Position numbers and translations under genes: made by a program
The notes under the pieces: generated by a model
Told to the model about the DNA's origin: nothing
What the model saw: only the letters and a program-made list of their open reading frames with translations
The model's database searches: none
DNA from: Clostridium manihotivorum
Lineage (GTDB): Bacteria > Bacillota > Clostridia > Clostridiales > Clostridiaceae
Length of the DNA: 64,000 nucleotides
Assembly (NCBI RefSeq): GCF_004015185.1
Contig: NZ_CP025746.1
Span: 4,977,776-5,041,775 of the forward strand
Reading direction: 5' to 3'
In this document: one piece after another, positions 45,027-53,772 of the stretch
Numbering within the stretch: position 1 is the first letter of the stretch
Layout: each line of letters starts with the position of its first letter

Positions 45027-46396
45027 TAACTACTTCCTCCAGCATTAGTTTTAACAGTAACACCTTGTTTTACCATTGCACTTGGGTTTAATATAACTCT
45101 ATCCCCTGTTTTTATTCCACTAACTATCTCAGCATTTATATCAGATTGTATACCAACTTCCACCTTATGCTCTGATACCTTTTTATCGTTACTTACTGTA
45201 TATATTACGTATTTTGAGCCTTTTTCAGCTTTAATTGCTTCAGTAGGGACTACTATTACTCCAGTTCGCTCTGCAGTAAGTATATCTACATCAACATCAA
45301 ACTCTGCTTTCAAATTCTCATCAGAATTTAAAAGTTCAATTTCTGCATCCATTGTCACATCGCTACTTGGAGCCGCTGAAATAGCACCCAGACCGCTGAC
45401 ACCTTTTTTACCAGAAGGGCTAATAAAAGATACTTTTCCATTATACTCTTTGCCATTACTTCTTATAGTGGCAGCTTGCTCCAGCTTTACTTTACTTGCA
45501 TCAGACTTTCCTAAAGAAACCACTACCTTCAAGTTGTTAAGATCTGCAATCGTAATGGCCGGCGATGTAGGATTAGAAACACCCCCAATATTGGCATTAA
45601 TTGAAGTGACAGTACCATCAAAATCAGCAGTTACGTTTCCAGCTAAGGTATTAAGCTTAGAGTTAGCTGAATCTAATGCTAACTTAGACAAAGATACTGC
45701 ATTATCCATTTGCTTTATCTTCTCTTCTGAAATTGGCTGTATACTATTTCTTTGGCTCTCTAAAGATATTAATGCAGTTGATAGCTGCTTTATAAGCTCG
45801 GCATTTGAGCTATTTTCTGTTTGTGCAAGCTTTAGATCTTTTTCTCCAGCATCTGCTATATTGGCTTCTGAGATTTCTTCCTTAGAAAGCTTTCCCTTCC
45901 ATCCACTAATTGTACTCTTTATACCTTCTATGGTTGAAATGGAAGAACTTGTACTATTCTTCAACTGTTGTATCTTGTTCTTAATATCCTTTATTTCGCT
46001 GTCTAAGTTTTTTATGGTGCCATTTATCTTTTTGCTTTGACTTAATAAATCTTCCCTTTGTAAAACAGTATTATTGTATTGAATTTGTGCTTGTTTTACA
46101 GCGTTTTGAAGATCTGAGTTATCATAAGATATAAGAACATCCCCCTTTTTAACTTTATCTCCTACTTTAAAATTAATACCTGTTACCTTCAATTGTGAAC
46201 CATAATAATCTCTAATACTTTTTGCCTTTATAACTCCAGTGGTATTTAAATAAGATTTTATATTTCCCTTTCCTACTATTTCTGTTTTTACTGAAATAAC
46301 ATCATCTTTACTTCTGGTATAATATACGATTGCCCAGGTTATACCTATTAGAATTACCAAAATTATTGCTGCTATAATATTTCTTTTCTTATTCAT
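45026..46396 (-). CDS. HlyD/MacA-type efflux periplasmic-adaptor protein
   Basis: 456 residues. N-terminal membrane anchor (about 7-27), a biotinyl-lipoyl-like half (VKKGDVLISYDN), a long coiled-coil hairpin (about 95-245, IKNLDSEIKDIKNKIQQLKN), the second lipoyl half (AGNVTADFDGTVTSI) and beta-barrel domains up to a GDRVILNPSAMVKQG end. It links the MacB-like complex to the cell envelope. It is the first gene of the operon and diverges from the ABC-F gene across a 280-bp gap holding a family III repeat. Confidence 0.92.
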   Translation of the reverse strand: MNKKRNIIAAIILVILIGITWAIVYYTRSKDDVISVKTEIVGKGNIKSYLNTTGVIKAKSIRDYYGSQLKVTGINFKVGDKVKKGDVLISYDNSDLQNAVKQAQIQYNNTVLQREDLLSQSKKINGTIKNLDSEIKDIKNKIQQLKNSTSSSISTIEGIKSTISGWKGKLSKEEISEANIADAGEKDLKLAQTENSSNAELIKQLSTALISLESQRNSIQPISEEKIKQMDNAVSLSKLALDSANSKLNTLAGNVTADFDGTVTSINANIGGVSNPTSPAITIADLNNLKVVVSLGKSDASKVKLEQAATIRSNGKEYNGKVSFISPSGKKGVSGLGAISAAPSSDVTMDAEIELLNSDENLKAEFDVDVDILTAERTGVIVVPTEAIKAEKGSKYVIYTVSNDKKVSEHKVEVGIQSDINAEIVSGIKTGDRVILNPSAMVKQGVTVKTNAGGSS

Positions 46397-46540
46397 ATCA
46401 CCCTTAATAGGTTCACTTCCTTTCCCTAACTTTTTTAATCTACATAATATTATTATCTATAATAGTAAAAATAATATTATTAATTTATCCATTTGTATAA
46501 AACTTGTATGAATAGTATAATTAATCGTGTTTGTATATAA

Positions 46541-46638
46541 AGATGTAACACTTCAATCCGACATTTATTTTCAAAACTCCTCTGGATTCTGAGATGAGAA
46601 TTTGAAAATATAAACTTTAGTATGAAGCGGTATATCTA
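46541..46638. repeat. Family III palindromic repeat, long form
   Basis: AGATGTAACACTTCAATCCG ... ATTTTCAAAACTCC ... GAGAATTTGAAAATATAAAC ... ATGAAGCGGTATATCT. Outer ends and the inner TTTTCAAA/TTTGAAAA arms pair, giving a two-step hairpin. It lies in the leader region of the ABC-F gene. Confidence 0.7.
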
Positions 46639-46676
46639 AAGATGTAATACTTAACTTATTCAAAGGAGTTTAATTA

Positions 46677-48602
46677 ATGATAGTATTAAGTTGTAAAAAC
46701 ATAAAAAAAAGTTTTGGAATAGATGAAATTTTAAAAGACGTGACATTTAATATAAATGAAGGAGAAAAAGTTGGACTTATAGGAGCAAACGGGGAAGGCA
46801 AGTCCACCTTATTCCGCATACTTACAAGGGAAGTATACTATGATAGTGGAGAAGTTTTTATAGATAAAGGAAGTACTTTAGGTTATCTTTCTCAGCATCT
46901 TGATTTAGATTTTGAAAACACAATAATGGAAGAGATGCTTACTGTGTTTTCAGATCTTATTAACTTAGAAAAAAAGCTTCAAACTTTAGAAGAAAAGATG
47001 AATGAGCCTTATGATCCATCAAAACAAGATTATCACGACAAACTAATTAAAGATTATACCCAAGGTCAAGAACTGTACGAAAACAGAGGCGGCTATGTAT
47101 TTAGAGGAGAAATATCCAGAGTATTAAAGGGGCTTGGCTTTGTAGAAGAGGATTTTGGTAAATCAATAAACGTTCTAAGTGGAGGACAAAAAACAAGAGT
47201 TGCACTTTGTAAGCTTCTTTTGATAAAACCTGAGCTATTGCTTTTAGATGAACCTACAAACCATTTAGATTTAGATGCTATTGAATGGTTGGAAGAGTAC
47301 TTAAAAAGCTACAAAGGGACCGTTCTAGTCATCTCCCATGATAGATTCTTCCTAGATAGCATAACAACTCATACATATGAACTTATCAACGGTCATGTAA
47401 ATTGCTATAATGCTCCATATACAAAGTATTTAGAGTTGAGAAAGAAAGATTACGAGACAAAGCTAAAAGCTTTTAATCTACAACAATCCGAAATTAAAAG
47501 GCAAGAAGAAATCATAGAAAGGTTCCGTTCTTTTAATAGAGAAAAAAGTATTAAGGCTGCTGAAAGCAGACAAAAAGCCTTAGATAAGATGGAAAGAGTT
47601 GATGCTCCTGACAGGGAAAAAATGGGCACAAGAATTTCTTTTCAATCCCAGATAAAAAGCGGTAATGATGTACTTCATGTAGAAAATCTCTCAAAAAGAT
47701 ATGGAGATAAGCTTTTATTTAAGGATGTGAATTTTGATTTAAGGAGAGGCGATAAGGTTGCTCTTATAGGAGAAAATGGTAGAGGCAAAACAACTATCTT
47801 CAAAATAATAATGAAAAATCTAGAAGCTGACAGTGGAATAACTTACTTAGGCAAGAATGTTTTCTTGGGATATTATGATCAAGAGCAATCCAATTTAGAT
47901 CTAGAAAAAACAGTAATTGATGAAGTTTGGGATGAATTTCCTAAGATGACTACTACTGAAATAAGAACTGCTTTGGCATCCTTCTTATTTTATAATGAAG
48001 ATGTATTTAAAAAGATTTCGAATTTAAGTGGTGGAGAACGTTGTAGGATAAACCTACTTAAATTGATGCTTTCTAAATCTAACTTTCTTTTGCTAGACGA
48101 ACCTACCAACCATTTAGATATAATGTCTAGAGAGGCACTAGAAGATGCTATCATGGATTATGATGGTACCCTTGTTGTAATTTCTCATGATAGATACTTC
48201 TTAAATAAAGTTATAAACAAAATCTATGAATTAGAGCAAAGTGGTATAAAAGAATATTTAGGAAATTATAACTATTATACAGAGAAGAAGAAAAATCCAA
48301 ATAGATACGATGATAATGAAGAAGATCAATCTGGAAAAACTAAAACTCAAATAAAAGAAGAACGTAAAAAGAAAAGAGAAGCTGAAAAATTAGAAAAAGA
48401 AAATAGCTTAAAGTTAAAAAACCTTGAAAAAAATATAGCTTTGCTGGAAGAAAAATTAGTTAAGCTTCAAGAAGATTTGTGCTTAGAAGAAGTATACTCC
48501 AATCCTACCGAAAGCGGAAAGGTAAATAAGGAAATACTTGATACCCAAACCCAAATAGATGCTTTATATGAAGAATGGGAAGAGCTAGAAGCAAATTCTT
48601 AA
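46677..48602 (+). CDS. ABC-F family ATPase
   Basis: 641 residues, two ABC domains without membrane segments. Domain 1: GANGEGKST, LSGGQKTRV, LLLDEPTNHLDLD. Domain 2: GENGRGKTT, LSGGERCRI, LLLDEPTNHLDIM. The interdomain linker is helical and charged (RQEEIIERFRSFNREKSIKA), and a C-terminal coiled coil (about 550-641) is present, as in Uup/YdiF types. Such proteins act on the ribosome E site; whether this one confers antibiotic protection or is a housekeeping factor cannot be told. CAAAGGAG precedes the ATG. Regulation by the repeat-derived hairpin in the leader is conceivable. Confidence 0.93.
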   Translation: MIVLSCKNIKKSFGIDEILKDVTFNINEGEKVGLIGANGEGKSTLFRILTREVYYDSGEVFIDKGSTLGYLSQHLDLDFENTIMEEMLTVFSDLINLEKKLQTLEEKMNEPYDPSKQDYHDKLIKDYTQGQELYENRGGYVFRGEISRVLKGLGFVEEDFGKSINVLSGGQKTRVALCKLLLIKPELLLLDEPTNHLDLDAIEWLEEYLKSYKGTVLVISHDRFFLDSITTHTYELINGHVNCYNAPYTKYLELRKKDYETKLKAFNLQQSEIKRQEEIIERFRSFNREKSIKAAESRQKALDKMERVDAPDREKMGTRISFQSQIKSGNDVLHVENLSKRYGDKLLFKDVNFDLRRGDKVALIGENGRGKTTIFKIIMKNLEADSGITYLGKNVFLGYYDQEQSNLDLEKTVIDEVWDEFPKMTTTEIRTALASFLFYNEDVFKKISNLSGGERCRINLLKLMLSKSNFLLLDEPTNHLDIMSREALEDAIMDYDGTLVVISHDRYFLNKVINKIYELEQSGIKEYLGNYNYYTEKKKNPNRYDDNEEDQSGKTKTQIKEERKKKREAEKLEKENSLKLKNLEKNIALLEEKLVKLQEDLCLEEVYSNPTESGKVNKEILDTQTQIDALYEEWEELEANS

Positions 48603-48607
48603 TAGTT

Positions 48608-48658
48608 AAAAAGTAGATTAATACTGAAATCTAAAGTTCATTATTAATCTACTTTTTT
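48608..48658. terminator. Terminator after the ABC-F gene
   Basis: AAGTAGATTAATA and TATTAATCTACTT pair over 12-13 bp, with flanking A and T runs. It fits both converging genes. Confidence 0.85.
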
Positions 48659-48703
48659 ATTTTAGACTTTCTTAAATTAACATGTTAAAATTAATACATA
48701 CCC

Positions 48704-49615
48704 TTATTCTATTTTAATAAGAGGATTTAACAAACCTGCAAGTATATCAAAAATATAGTTAAAAAGGATTATTACTAAAGAAGTTACTATTGTACACCCT
48801 ATCATTAAGGGATAGTCTCTAACTTTAAATGCAAAGGTAGAAAGTGTACCAAGCCCTGGGTAATTAAATATAGCTTCTATAAGAAACCCATAAAATAAAA
48901 TTTTATTTATATTAACCCCCATTATAGTAAATAATTCAGTATAAATATTTTTCATGCCATGTCTAAATACTATAATACTTTCTCTAAGGCCCTTTGCTCT
49001 AGCTGTTGTTATAAAATCTTTGCTTAATACATCAATCATTATGGCTCTTGTATATTTAGTCATAAGAGGCAACATGTACAACAACATAACCACTATATTT
49101 ATTCTTATTAAAAAATATTGATCATATGTATCATAAGAAATTCTTTTTACCCAGAATAAATAATATTCTATAATAGGATCCATAATAACAAATGGTACAC
49201 TTATACCCAAAACACATCCTATTCTTACTATTACATCAAGCTTACTTCTGCCTTTCCACGCAGTTAGTGCTCCTAAAAAAATACTTATAATACTACTCAA
49301 AAAGAAAGATATTCCATATAAGAATAAACTTCTCGTAACAACAGGCAACAATACCTTTCCTATTGGTACATTATAAGCATAAGAATTTACAGAGAATAAC
49401 TTTCCAGTCAAAATACTTTTTACCAAATTCATAATTTGCACTGATTTAGGCAGGTCAAGCCCTAGTTCCTGTCTCATATGAATCTTTAGTTCTCTCCCCA
49501 TGAATCCTGAGGCATAATCTCCAGGCATATGTACAAATATGGTTGTAAGAAGTATTACAATTACAACTGCAGTTAAGATAACCTGTGCTGTCCTTTTGGC
49601 TATATATTTTTTCAT
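48704..49615 (-). CDS. Orphan OppB/DppB-type ABC permease
   Basis: 303 residues from ATG 49615 (GGGGAG upstream). About six membrane helices; family features include YIAKRTAQVILTAVVIVI at the start, an extracytoplasmic loop (MRQELGLDLP), and the coupling motif AKGLRESIIVFRHGMKNIY. It resembles the first permease of oligopeptide/nickel transporters. No OppC, OppD, OppF or binding protein is adjacent; the next gene on the strand is dUTPase. It is either a remnant of an operon or works with subunits encoded elsewhere. Confidence 0.85.
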   Translation of the reverse strand: MKKYIAKRTAQVILTAVVIVILLTTIFVHMPGDYASGFMGRELKIHMRQELGLDLPKSVQIMNLVKSILTGKLFSVNSYAYNVPIGKVLLPVVTRSLFLYGISFFLSSIISIFLGALTAWKGRSKLDVIVRIGCVLGISVPFVIMDPIIEYYLFWVKRISYDTYDQYFLIRINIVVMLLYMLPLMTKYTRAIMIDVLSKDFITTARAKGLRESIIVFRHGMKNIYTELFTIMGVNINKILFYGFLIEAIFNYPGLGTLSTFAFKVRDYPLMIGCTIVTSLVIILFNYIFDILAGLLNPLIKIE

Positions 49616-49679
49616 ATTATCTCCCCCAATAGGAAACATTATACCATATTTATCCTATTAAGGGGTATATTTAAATCTA

Positions 49680-50120
49680 CTATCTTAACCCAGTAGATCC
49701 AAATCCGCCTTCTCCTCTATCTGAATCTGTAAGTTCTATTACTTCTTCTACGTTTACCTTCCATACAGGCTTTACTACTAATTGCGCAATTTTCATACCT
49801 TTTTCTACCTTAAAATCACCCTTACCGTGATTGATCATTATAACTCCAACCTCTCCCCTATAACCTTCATCTATTGTCCCTGGGGTATTTAAAAGAGTTA
49901 TTGTATGCTTCAATGCCAATCCACTTCTTGGTCTTACCTGTGCTTCAGTATTTTTAGGTAATTCAATCTTTATTCCAGTTTTAACAAGTTTACACTCACC
50001 ACTATGAAGAATCAATTCTTCTACAGAATACAAATCCAGGCCTGCATCCCCTTCATGAGCATAGTTTGGTAATATAGCGTCATCATTTATTTTCTTAACT
50101 TTTAATGTATAGTTTCCCAT
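49680..50120 (-). CDS. dut: dUTP diphosphatase
   Basis: 146 residues from ATG 50120, with GGAGG eight bases upstream. Trimeric dUTPase motifs in order: AGLDLYS (1), PRSGLAL (2), [16 protein letters not shown] (3, catalytic Asp and Tyr), the fourth around KIAQLVV and the C-terminal flap GEGGFGSTG (5). It converts dUTP to dUMP. All five motifs are intact. It appears monocistronic. Confidence 0.97.
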   Translation of the reverse strand: MGNYTLKVKKINDDAILPNYAHEGDAGLDLYSVEELILHSGECKLVKTGIKIELPKNTEAQVRPRSGLALKHTITLLNTPGTIDEGYRGEVGVIMINHGKGDFKVEKGMKIAQLVVKPVWKVNVEEVIELTDSDRGEGGFGSTGLR

Positions 50121-50215
50121 AGTATTATCCTCCATTTAAGTACATTTTATTTAATATGTTCTAATAGGTAAATTTCTTCATATTAAGAACTCTATTTATT
50201 ATAGCAAAAAGAAAT

Positions 50216-50256
50216 AAAATAGGTAAGGTACCAAAATAGCACCTTACCTATTTTAT
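50216..50256. terminator. Terminator between dut and the His/Asp-rich gene
   Basis: AAAATAGGTAAGGT and ACCTTACCTATTTT form a 14-bp perfect stem with A/T flanks. On the minus strand it lies 200 bp past the stop of the gene ending at 50455, with a family III repeat in between. Confidence 0.85.
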
Positions 50257-50353
50257 ACTTTCAATATATATTAATAATCTAAGCTCAAATTAGTTCTAAA
50301 TTGTCAACTGCTATTAGAAATAATATATATTTATATCAAGTTTGTAATAGCTT

Positions 50354-50451
50354 TGATGTACCACTTCATAATAAAGTTTATATCTTCAAACTCTCTTCTC
50401 AAAGGCGATACGAGCTTTGAAAATTGTTTTAGAATTGAAGTGTTACATCTT
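50354..50451. repeat. Family III palindromic repeat, long form, inverted
   Basis: GATGTACCACTTCATAATAA ... TTCAAACTCTCTTCTCAAAG ... GAATTGAAGTGTTACATCTT. Its reverse complement aligns with the copy at 46541-46638 end to end. It abuts the stop codon of the His/Asp-rich gene. Confidence 0.7.
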
Positions 50452-50454
50452 TAC

Positions 50455-51222
50455 CTAAAACCAGAATCCGCAGCCACAGAATCCAAATAATAATAGTAGT
50501 ATCCAGAAGCCTTCGCAGCCCCAACCATTATTCCAGCCACCGCCACAACAATTGCAATTATTATTACAGCAGTTACGACGGTCATTAAATTCTCTTAAAA
50601 CACTTGGTCTTATTCTATTGATAACAGTTATATTATAGTCTCTATGAACTCTATCTATTGGCACTTGGTCACTTGGAAGATAAACTGGATCTCTGAAGAT
50701 GCATTTATCCATAGGTTGAACTACTTTATATATTCCATCTCTTAGTCCATCAAATACAACTTTACCATGCTTGTTAGTAATCTTAAAGCAAGCAAATCTT
50801 AGATTATAGTCTTCAATTCTAAATAGGTATACCTTTACTCCACTTATTGGTTCCCCACAATCACTTCCAAGTTTAGAAGTTACCTCTATTCTGCCACCTC
50901 TTACTGCAGGATGATCATGATGATGGTCACAATCATCATGGTGATCATGATGGTGATCACATCCGTCATGATGGTCATGATGATGATCGCAGTCGTCATG
51001 GTGATCGTGATGATCGCAATCATCGTGGTGATCGTTGTTATTGTTACTGCATCCGTCGTGATGTTTTTCTTCTCTTATAGTTTGTTCACTAAATTCTAGA
51101 TCAAAATCGCCTTGAATGTCAACTTCTTCACTAGTATTATATTTACTTCCCATTTCGTGATTTCCATTTAGCCAATCTAAAGTATCATTATTATATAAGT
51201 CATCAGAGAACTTCATACCCAT
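50455..51222 (-). CDS. His/Asp-rich, Cys-tailed protein with a CnaB-like domain
   Basis: 255 residues from ATG 51222 (GGAGGG upstream). Residues about 54-106 are tandem Asp-His units (HHDDCDHHDHHDDCDHHHDH), with one Cys per 9-10 residues. Next is a beta-sandwich of CnaB/SpaA-like type (about 107-200: GRIEVTSKLGSDCGEPISGV, KHGKVVFDGLRDGIYKVVQP). The tail is Cys/Asn/Gly/Trp-rich and ends in a hydrophobic stretch (GFWILLLLFGFCGCGFWF). There is no signal peptide. The composition recalls spore coat or exosporium proteins and divalent metal-binding stores; both readings are inference. It is a single gene. I know no family with this full layout. Confidence 0.8.
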   Translation of the reverse strand: MGMKFSDDLYNNDTLDWLNGNHEMGSKYNTSEEVDIQGDFDLEFSEQTIREEKHHDGCSNNNNDHHDDCDHHDHHDDCDHHHDHHDGCDHHHDHHDDCDHHHDHPAVRGGRIEVTSKLGSDCGEPISGVKVYLFRIEDYNLRFACFKITNKHGKVVFDGLRDGIYKVVQPMDKCIFRDPVYLPSDQVPIDRVHRDYNITVINRIRPSVLREFNDRRNCCNNNCNCCGGGWNNGWGCEGFWILLLLFGFCGCGFWF

Positions 51223-51406
51223 AGTGGTATCCCTCCTTTTCATCCTTCTTCTACATATTATGTAAGAGATACCAGTTATGTGATTGCCTTCGACAATAAA
51301 GCTAGTGTAAAATTATAATTCTTTTCTTTTATAAAGCCTTCGATTATAGCAATAAATATTATATTCTTCTATAATACTTGTGGTGAATCATGGAAATATA
51401 TATTTT

Positions 51407-51551
51407 TTGCATCTACCTTCCCAAATTCATATTAAAAAAATCTGACAAGCTAATATGATTTTTTTTTACTATTCAGCCTAAATAACTACTCTCAATCTTT
51501 GATATTATTAGATTTAGCTAATAAAAAACTTTATAATTTTCTAGACAGTAA
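51407..51551 (+). repeat. Family I intergenic module, diverged copy E
   Basis: TTGCATCTACC...GACAAGC is the core with several substitutions; the tail TTTTTTTACTATTCAGCCTA ... AGACAGTAAAAAA follows and aligns with the tail of copy C (CCTAAATA-CTACTC, GATATTATTAGATTTAGCTAATAAAAAA). It ends directly at the terminator hairpin 51552-51590. A left hairpin is not clear. Confidence 0.7.
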
Positions 51552-51590
51552 AAAAGGTAAGCATTTTTTATTAATGCTTACCTTTTAATC
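51552..51590 (-). terminator. Terminator of the GH13 gene
   Basis: AAAGGTAAGCATT and AATGCTTACCTTT pair over 13 bp; on the minus strand six T follow. It lies about 115 bp past the GH13 stop, beyond a family II palindrome. Confidence 0.85.
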
Positions 51591-51591
51591 G

Positions 51592-51700
51592 CTATGTATA
51601 GGGGTACTTACAAAAACTTAATTTATACTTGTTCGAAATCGCGGGTTCTGAGGCTTTTATGGCACGTATAAATTAATAGTTGAAGTTGAAACCCTACAGC
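51592..51700. repeat. Family II long palindrome, copy 2
   Basis: TGTATAGGGGTACTTAC, AAAACTTAATTTATACTTG, centre TTCGAAATCGCGGGTTCTGA, then GGCACGTATAAATTAATAGT and TGAAGTTGAAACCCTACAG. The arms pair with few mismatches. Aligned with copies 1 and 3 it is the same element. Confidence 0.7.
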
Positions 51701-51703
51701 TAA

Positions 51704-53425
51704 TTATTTGATTTTTAGTATCTTAAAAGACATAGGCTCTAATACTATCTTATTATCTATAGCCTCTTCTCTTCCATCATAAAGATTGCTAAAGCTTCCT
51801 TGAAGTCCTAGTGAGTATTCATAAGCTTCAGTACCGTTGTTAATCAACACTAACACTTCTTCACCCTCATACTTTCTAGTAAAACCTAAAGCCATTCCAT
51901 CCTTACATACATTTGTATAGTCTCCGTAAACAAGAGCCTTAGATTGACTTCTAACTTCAGCTAGATTTTTGTAATGGTTAAGCATATCAAAATCTTGTTC
52001 CTTCTCATCCCATATCATACATCTTCTACAGTCTGGATCAGTTTTACCTTCCATACCAACTTCATCACCATAGTAGATATAAGGTATTCCAACATATGTA
52101 TATTGAAGAGCTATAGCAAGCTTCATCTTATCCTTGTCTCCATCACATTCAGTTAGAAATCTAGCAGTATCATGACTGTCTATAAGATTTAGAAGCTGTC
52201 TATTAACTGAATTCATATATAAAGCTCTGCTTTCCGCTAATATATGATCAAGTTCATCAGCGTCAATTGCTTTTCTAGCAAAGAAATCTAAGCAGCATTC
52301 TCTAAAAGGATAGTTCATAATGGAATCCAACTGATCTCCTTTTAAGAAAGAATTTGATTCATGCATTATCTCCCCTATTATAAACGCATCATCCTTTGAT
52401 TCTTTAACAGCCTTCTTAAAATCTCTCCAGAAAGCATGATCTACTTCATCACAAACATCAAGTCTCCAACCATCAATACCAATCTCTTCAATCCAATACT
52501 TAGATACCTTTAGTAGATAGTTCTTAACTTCATGATTGCCAGTATTTAACTTTGGCATTCTAGAAACCTTGTTTGCAAAGGTTACATAGTTGACTTCCTT
52601 AGTATCAACAGGATAAGAATCAACAAAGTACCAATCCTTATATCTTGACTTTTCACCTTTTTCAATTAAATCTTCAAATGCAAAGAAATCACTTCCTGAA
52701 TGATTAAATACTGCATCTAAGACAACTTTTATATCATTATCATGACATTTCTTAACTAGCTCTCTTAATTTTTCATTATCTCCGAATTGAGGATCAACTT
52801 CATAGTAGTTTGTAGTATCATATTTATGGTTAGATCTAGACATGAATATAGGAGTCATATAAAGTATACTTACTCCTAATTTACTTAGGTAATCAACTTT
52901 ATCTATTATACCTTGCAGATCTCCTCCAAACATAGTTTCAGTAGTTACTTTATCTCCCCAAGGTTTTATTCCCTTTGGATCATTGTTTTTATCTCCGTTA
53001 TTGAACCTATCAGGGAATATTTGATAAACTACCCCTTCCTGTGCCCATTTAACTTCGTTATACAAATCAGCCTTACAAAGGAATGGAAACTGGAATGTAT
53101 TTGCAATATCTGGCTTCTTATTTAATATCCCTCTTTCATTCATATAAGAAATATTGCCTTCAAGGTCTGTTATTTCAAAGAAATATCTAAATCTCTTTTC
53201 ATCTACCTCTACAATAGTTTCATAGTAATCAAATAAATCTGAAGTGTTGACCTTATTCAAAGAAGAAGTTTGAAATTCTCCTTCCCAATTATATCTATCC
53301 TTATAATAAACCACTACTGAACTTAAATCATCCTTTGCTGATCTAAGTTTTAAACATAGACTCTTTTCACCTACTCCATAAGCATAGGGTGCCTCTGTAA
53401 TATGATGTATTGCCTGTTTATTCAT
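51704..53425 (-). CDS. GH13 alpha-glycosidase (neopullulanase/cyclomaltodextrinase type)
   Basis: 573 residues from ATG 53425 (AAGAGGTG upstream; the earlier in-frame GTG is part of that site). An N-terminal CBM34-like beta domain (about 1-120) precedes the GH13 barrel: DAVFNHSG (region I), GWRLDVCDE with nucleophile Asp323, IIGEIMHES with acid/base Glu352, and LIDSHDT with Asp419. The C-terminal beta domain closes the protein. Subfamily GH13_20 is inferred from the N-domain and length. No signal peptide, so it hydrolyses imported maltodextrins or cyclodextrins in the cytoplasm, in line with the mal transporter genes upstream. Confidence 0.93.
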   Translation of the reverse strand: MNKQAIHHITEAPYAYGVGEKSLCLKLRSAKDDLSSVVVYYKDRYNWEGEFQTSSLNKVNTSDLFDYYETIVEVDEKRFRYFFEITDLEGNISYMNERGILNKKPDIANTFQFPFLCKADLYNEVKWAQEGVVYQIFPDRFNNGDKNNDPKGIKPWGDKVTTETMFGGDLQGIIDKVDYLSKLGVSILYMTPIFMSRSNHKYDTTNYYEVDPQFGDNEKLRELVKKCHDNDIKVVLDAVFNHSGSDFFAFEDLIEKGEKSRYKDWYFVDSYPVDTKEVNYVTFANKVSRMPKLNTGNHEVKNYLLKVSKYWIEEIGIDGWRLDVCDEVDHAFWRDFKKAVKESKDDAFIIGEIMHESNSFLKGDQLDSIMNYPFRECCLDFFARKAIDADELDHILAESRALYMNSVNRQLLNLIDSHDTARFLTECDGDKDKMKLAIALQYTYVGIPYIYYGDEVGMEGKTDPDCRRCMIWDEKEQDFDMLNHYKNLAEVRSQSKALVYGDYTNVCKDGMALGFTRKYEGEEVLVLINNGTEAYEYSLGLQGSFSNLYDGREEAIDNKIVLEPMSFKILKIK

Positions 53426-53675
53426 CTGTATCACCTCTTAATCAAAATATATGTGGATGCTCTTCACTTCAGCATAAAATACTAGTAACAATGAAGTGTT
53501 CACCCTTAGTATTTTTATTATTATATATGTTACTACTTAATTAGAAAATAAATTATATTTTTCTTTACAGTAAGATATCTACTTCAATTCTAAGTAGAAT
53601 GGACAAACTTTATTTTCTAATATATATGTACATTTTACTATATATAGATTTACAAGCTCAAAGTTCTCATTAAAT
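53426..53675. other. Gap between malG and the GH13 gene
   Basis: Contains no gene. It probably holds a promoter for the GH13 enzyme; I see no clear cre-like site in it. Confidence 0.45.
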
Positions 53676-53716
53676 TTCAAAACTTTCTTACTTTTACATA
53701 AGAAAGTTTTGAAATC
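53676..53716. terminator. Hairpin after malG
   Basis: TTTCAAAACTTTCTTA and TAAGAAAGTTTTGAAA are a perfect 16-bp inverted repeat 57 bp past the malG stop. The T run is poor, so it may be a weak terminator or an RNA-stabilising 3' hairpin. Confidence 0.65.
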
Positions 53717-53772
53717 TTAACTATTAGATTATTATATAAATACTTATCAAGGGGTTGCTTGCTAAGTTATTA

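Noticed and set aside
50911-51099. Plus-strand Met/Ile/Val-rich frame and short tandem DNA repeats, considered as a membrane peptide or CRISPR-like array
   Set aside because: The repeats are the codons for the Asp-His repeats of the minus-strand gene; unit length and spacing do not fit a CRISPR array and the frame lacks a ribosome site.
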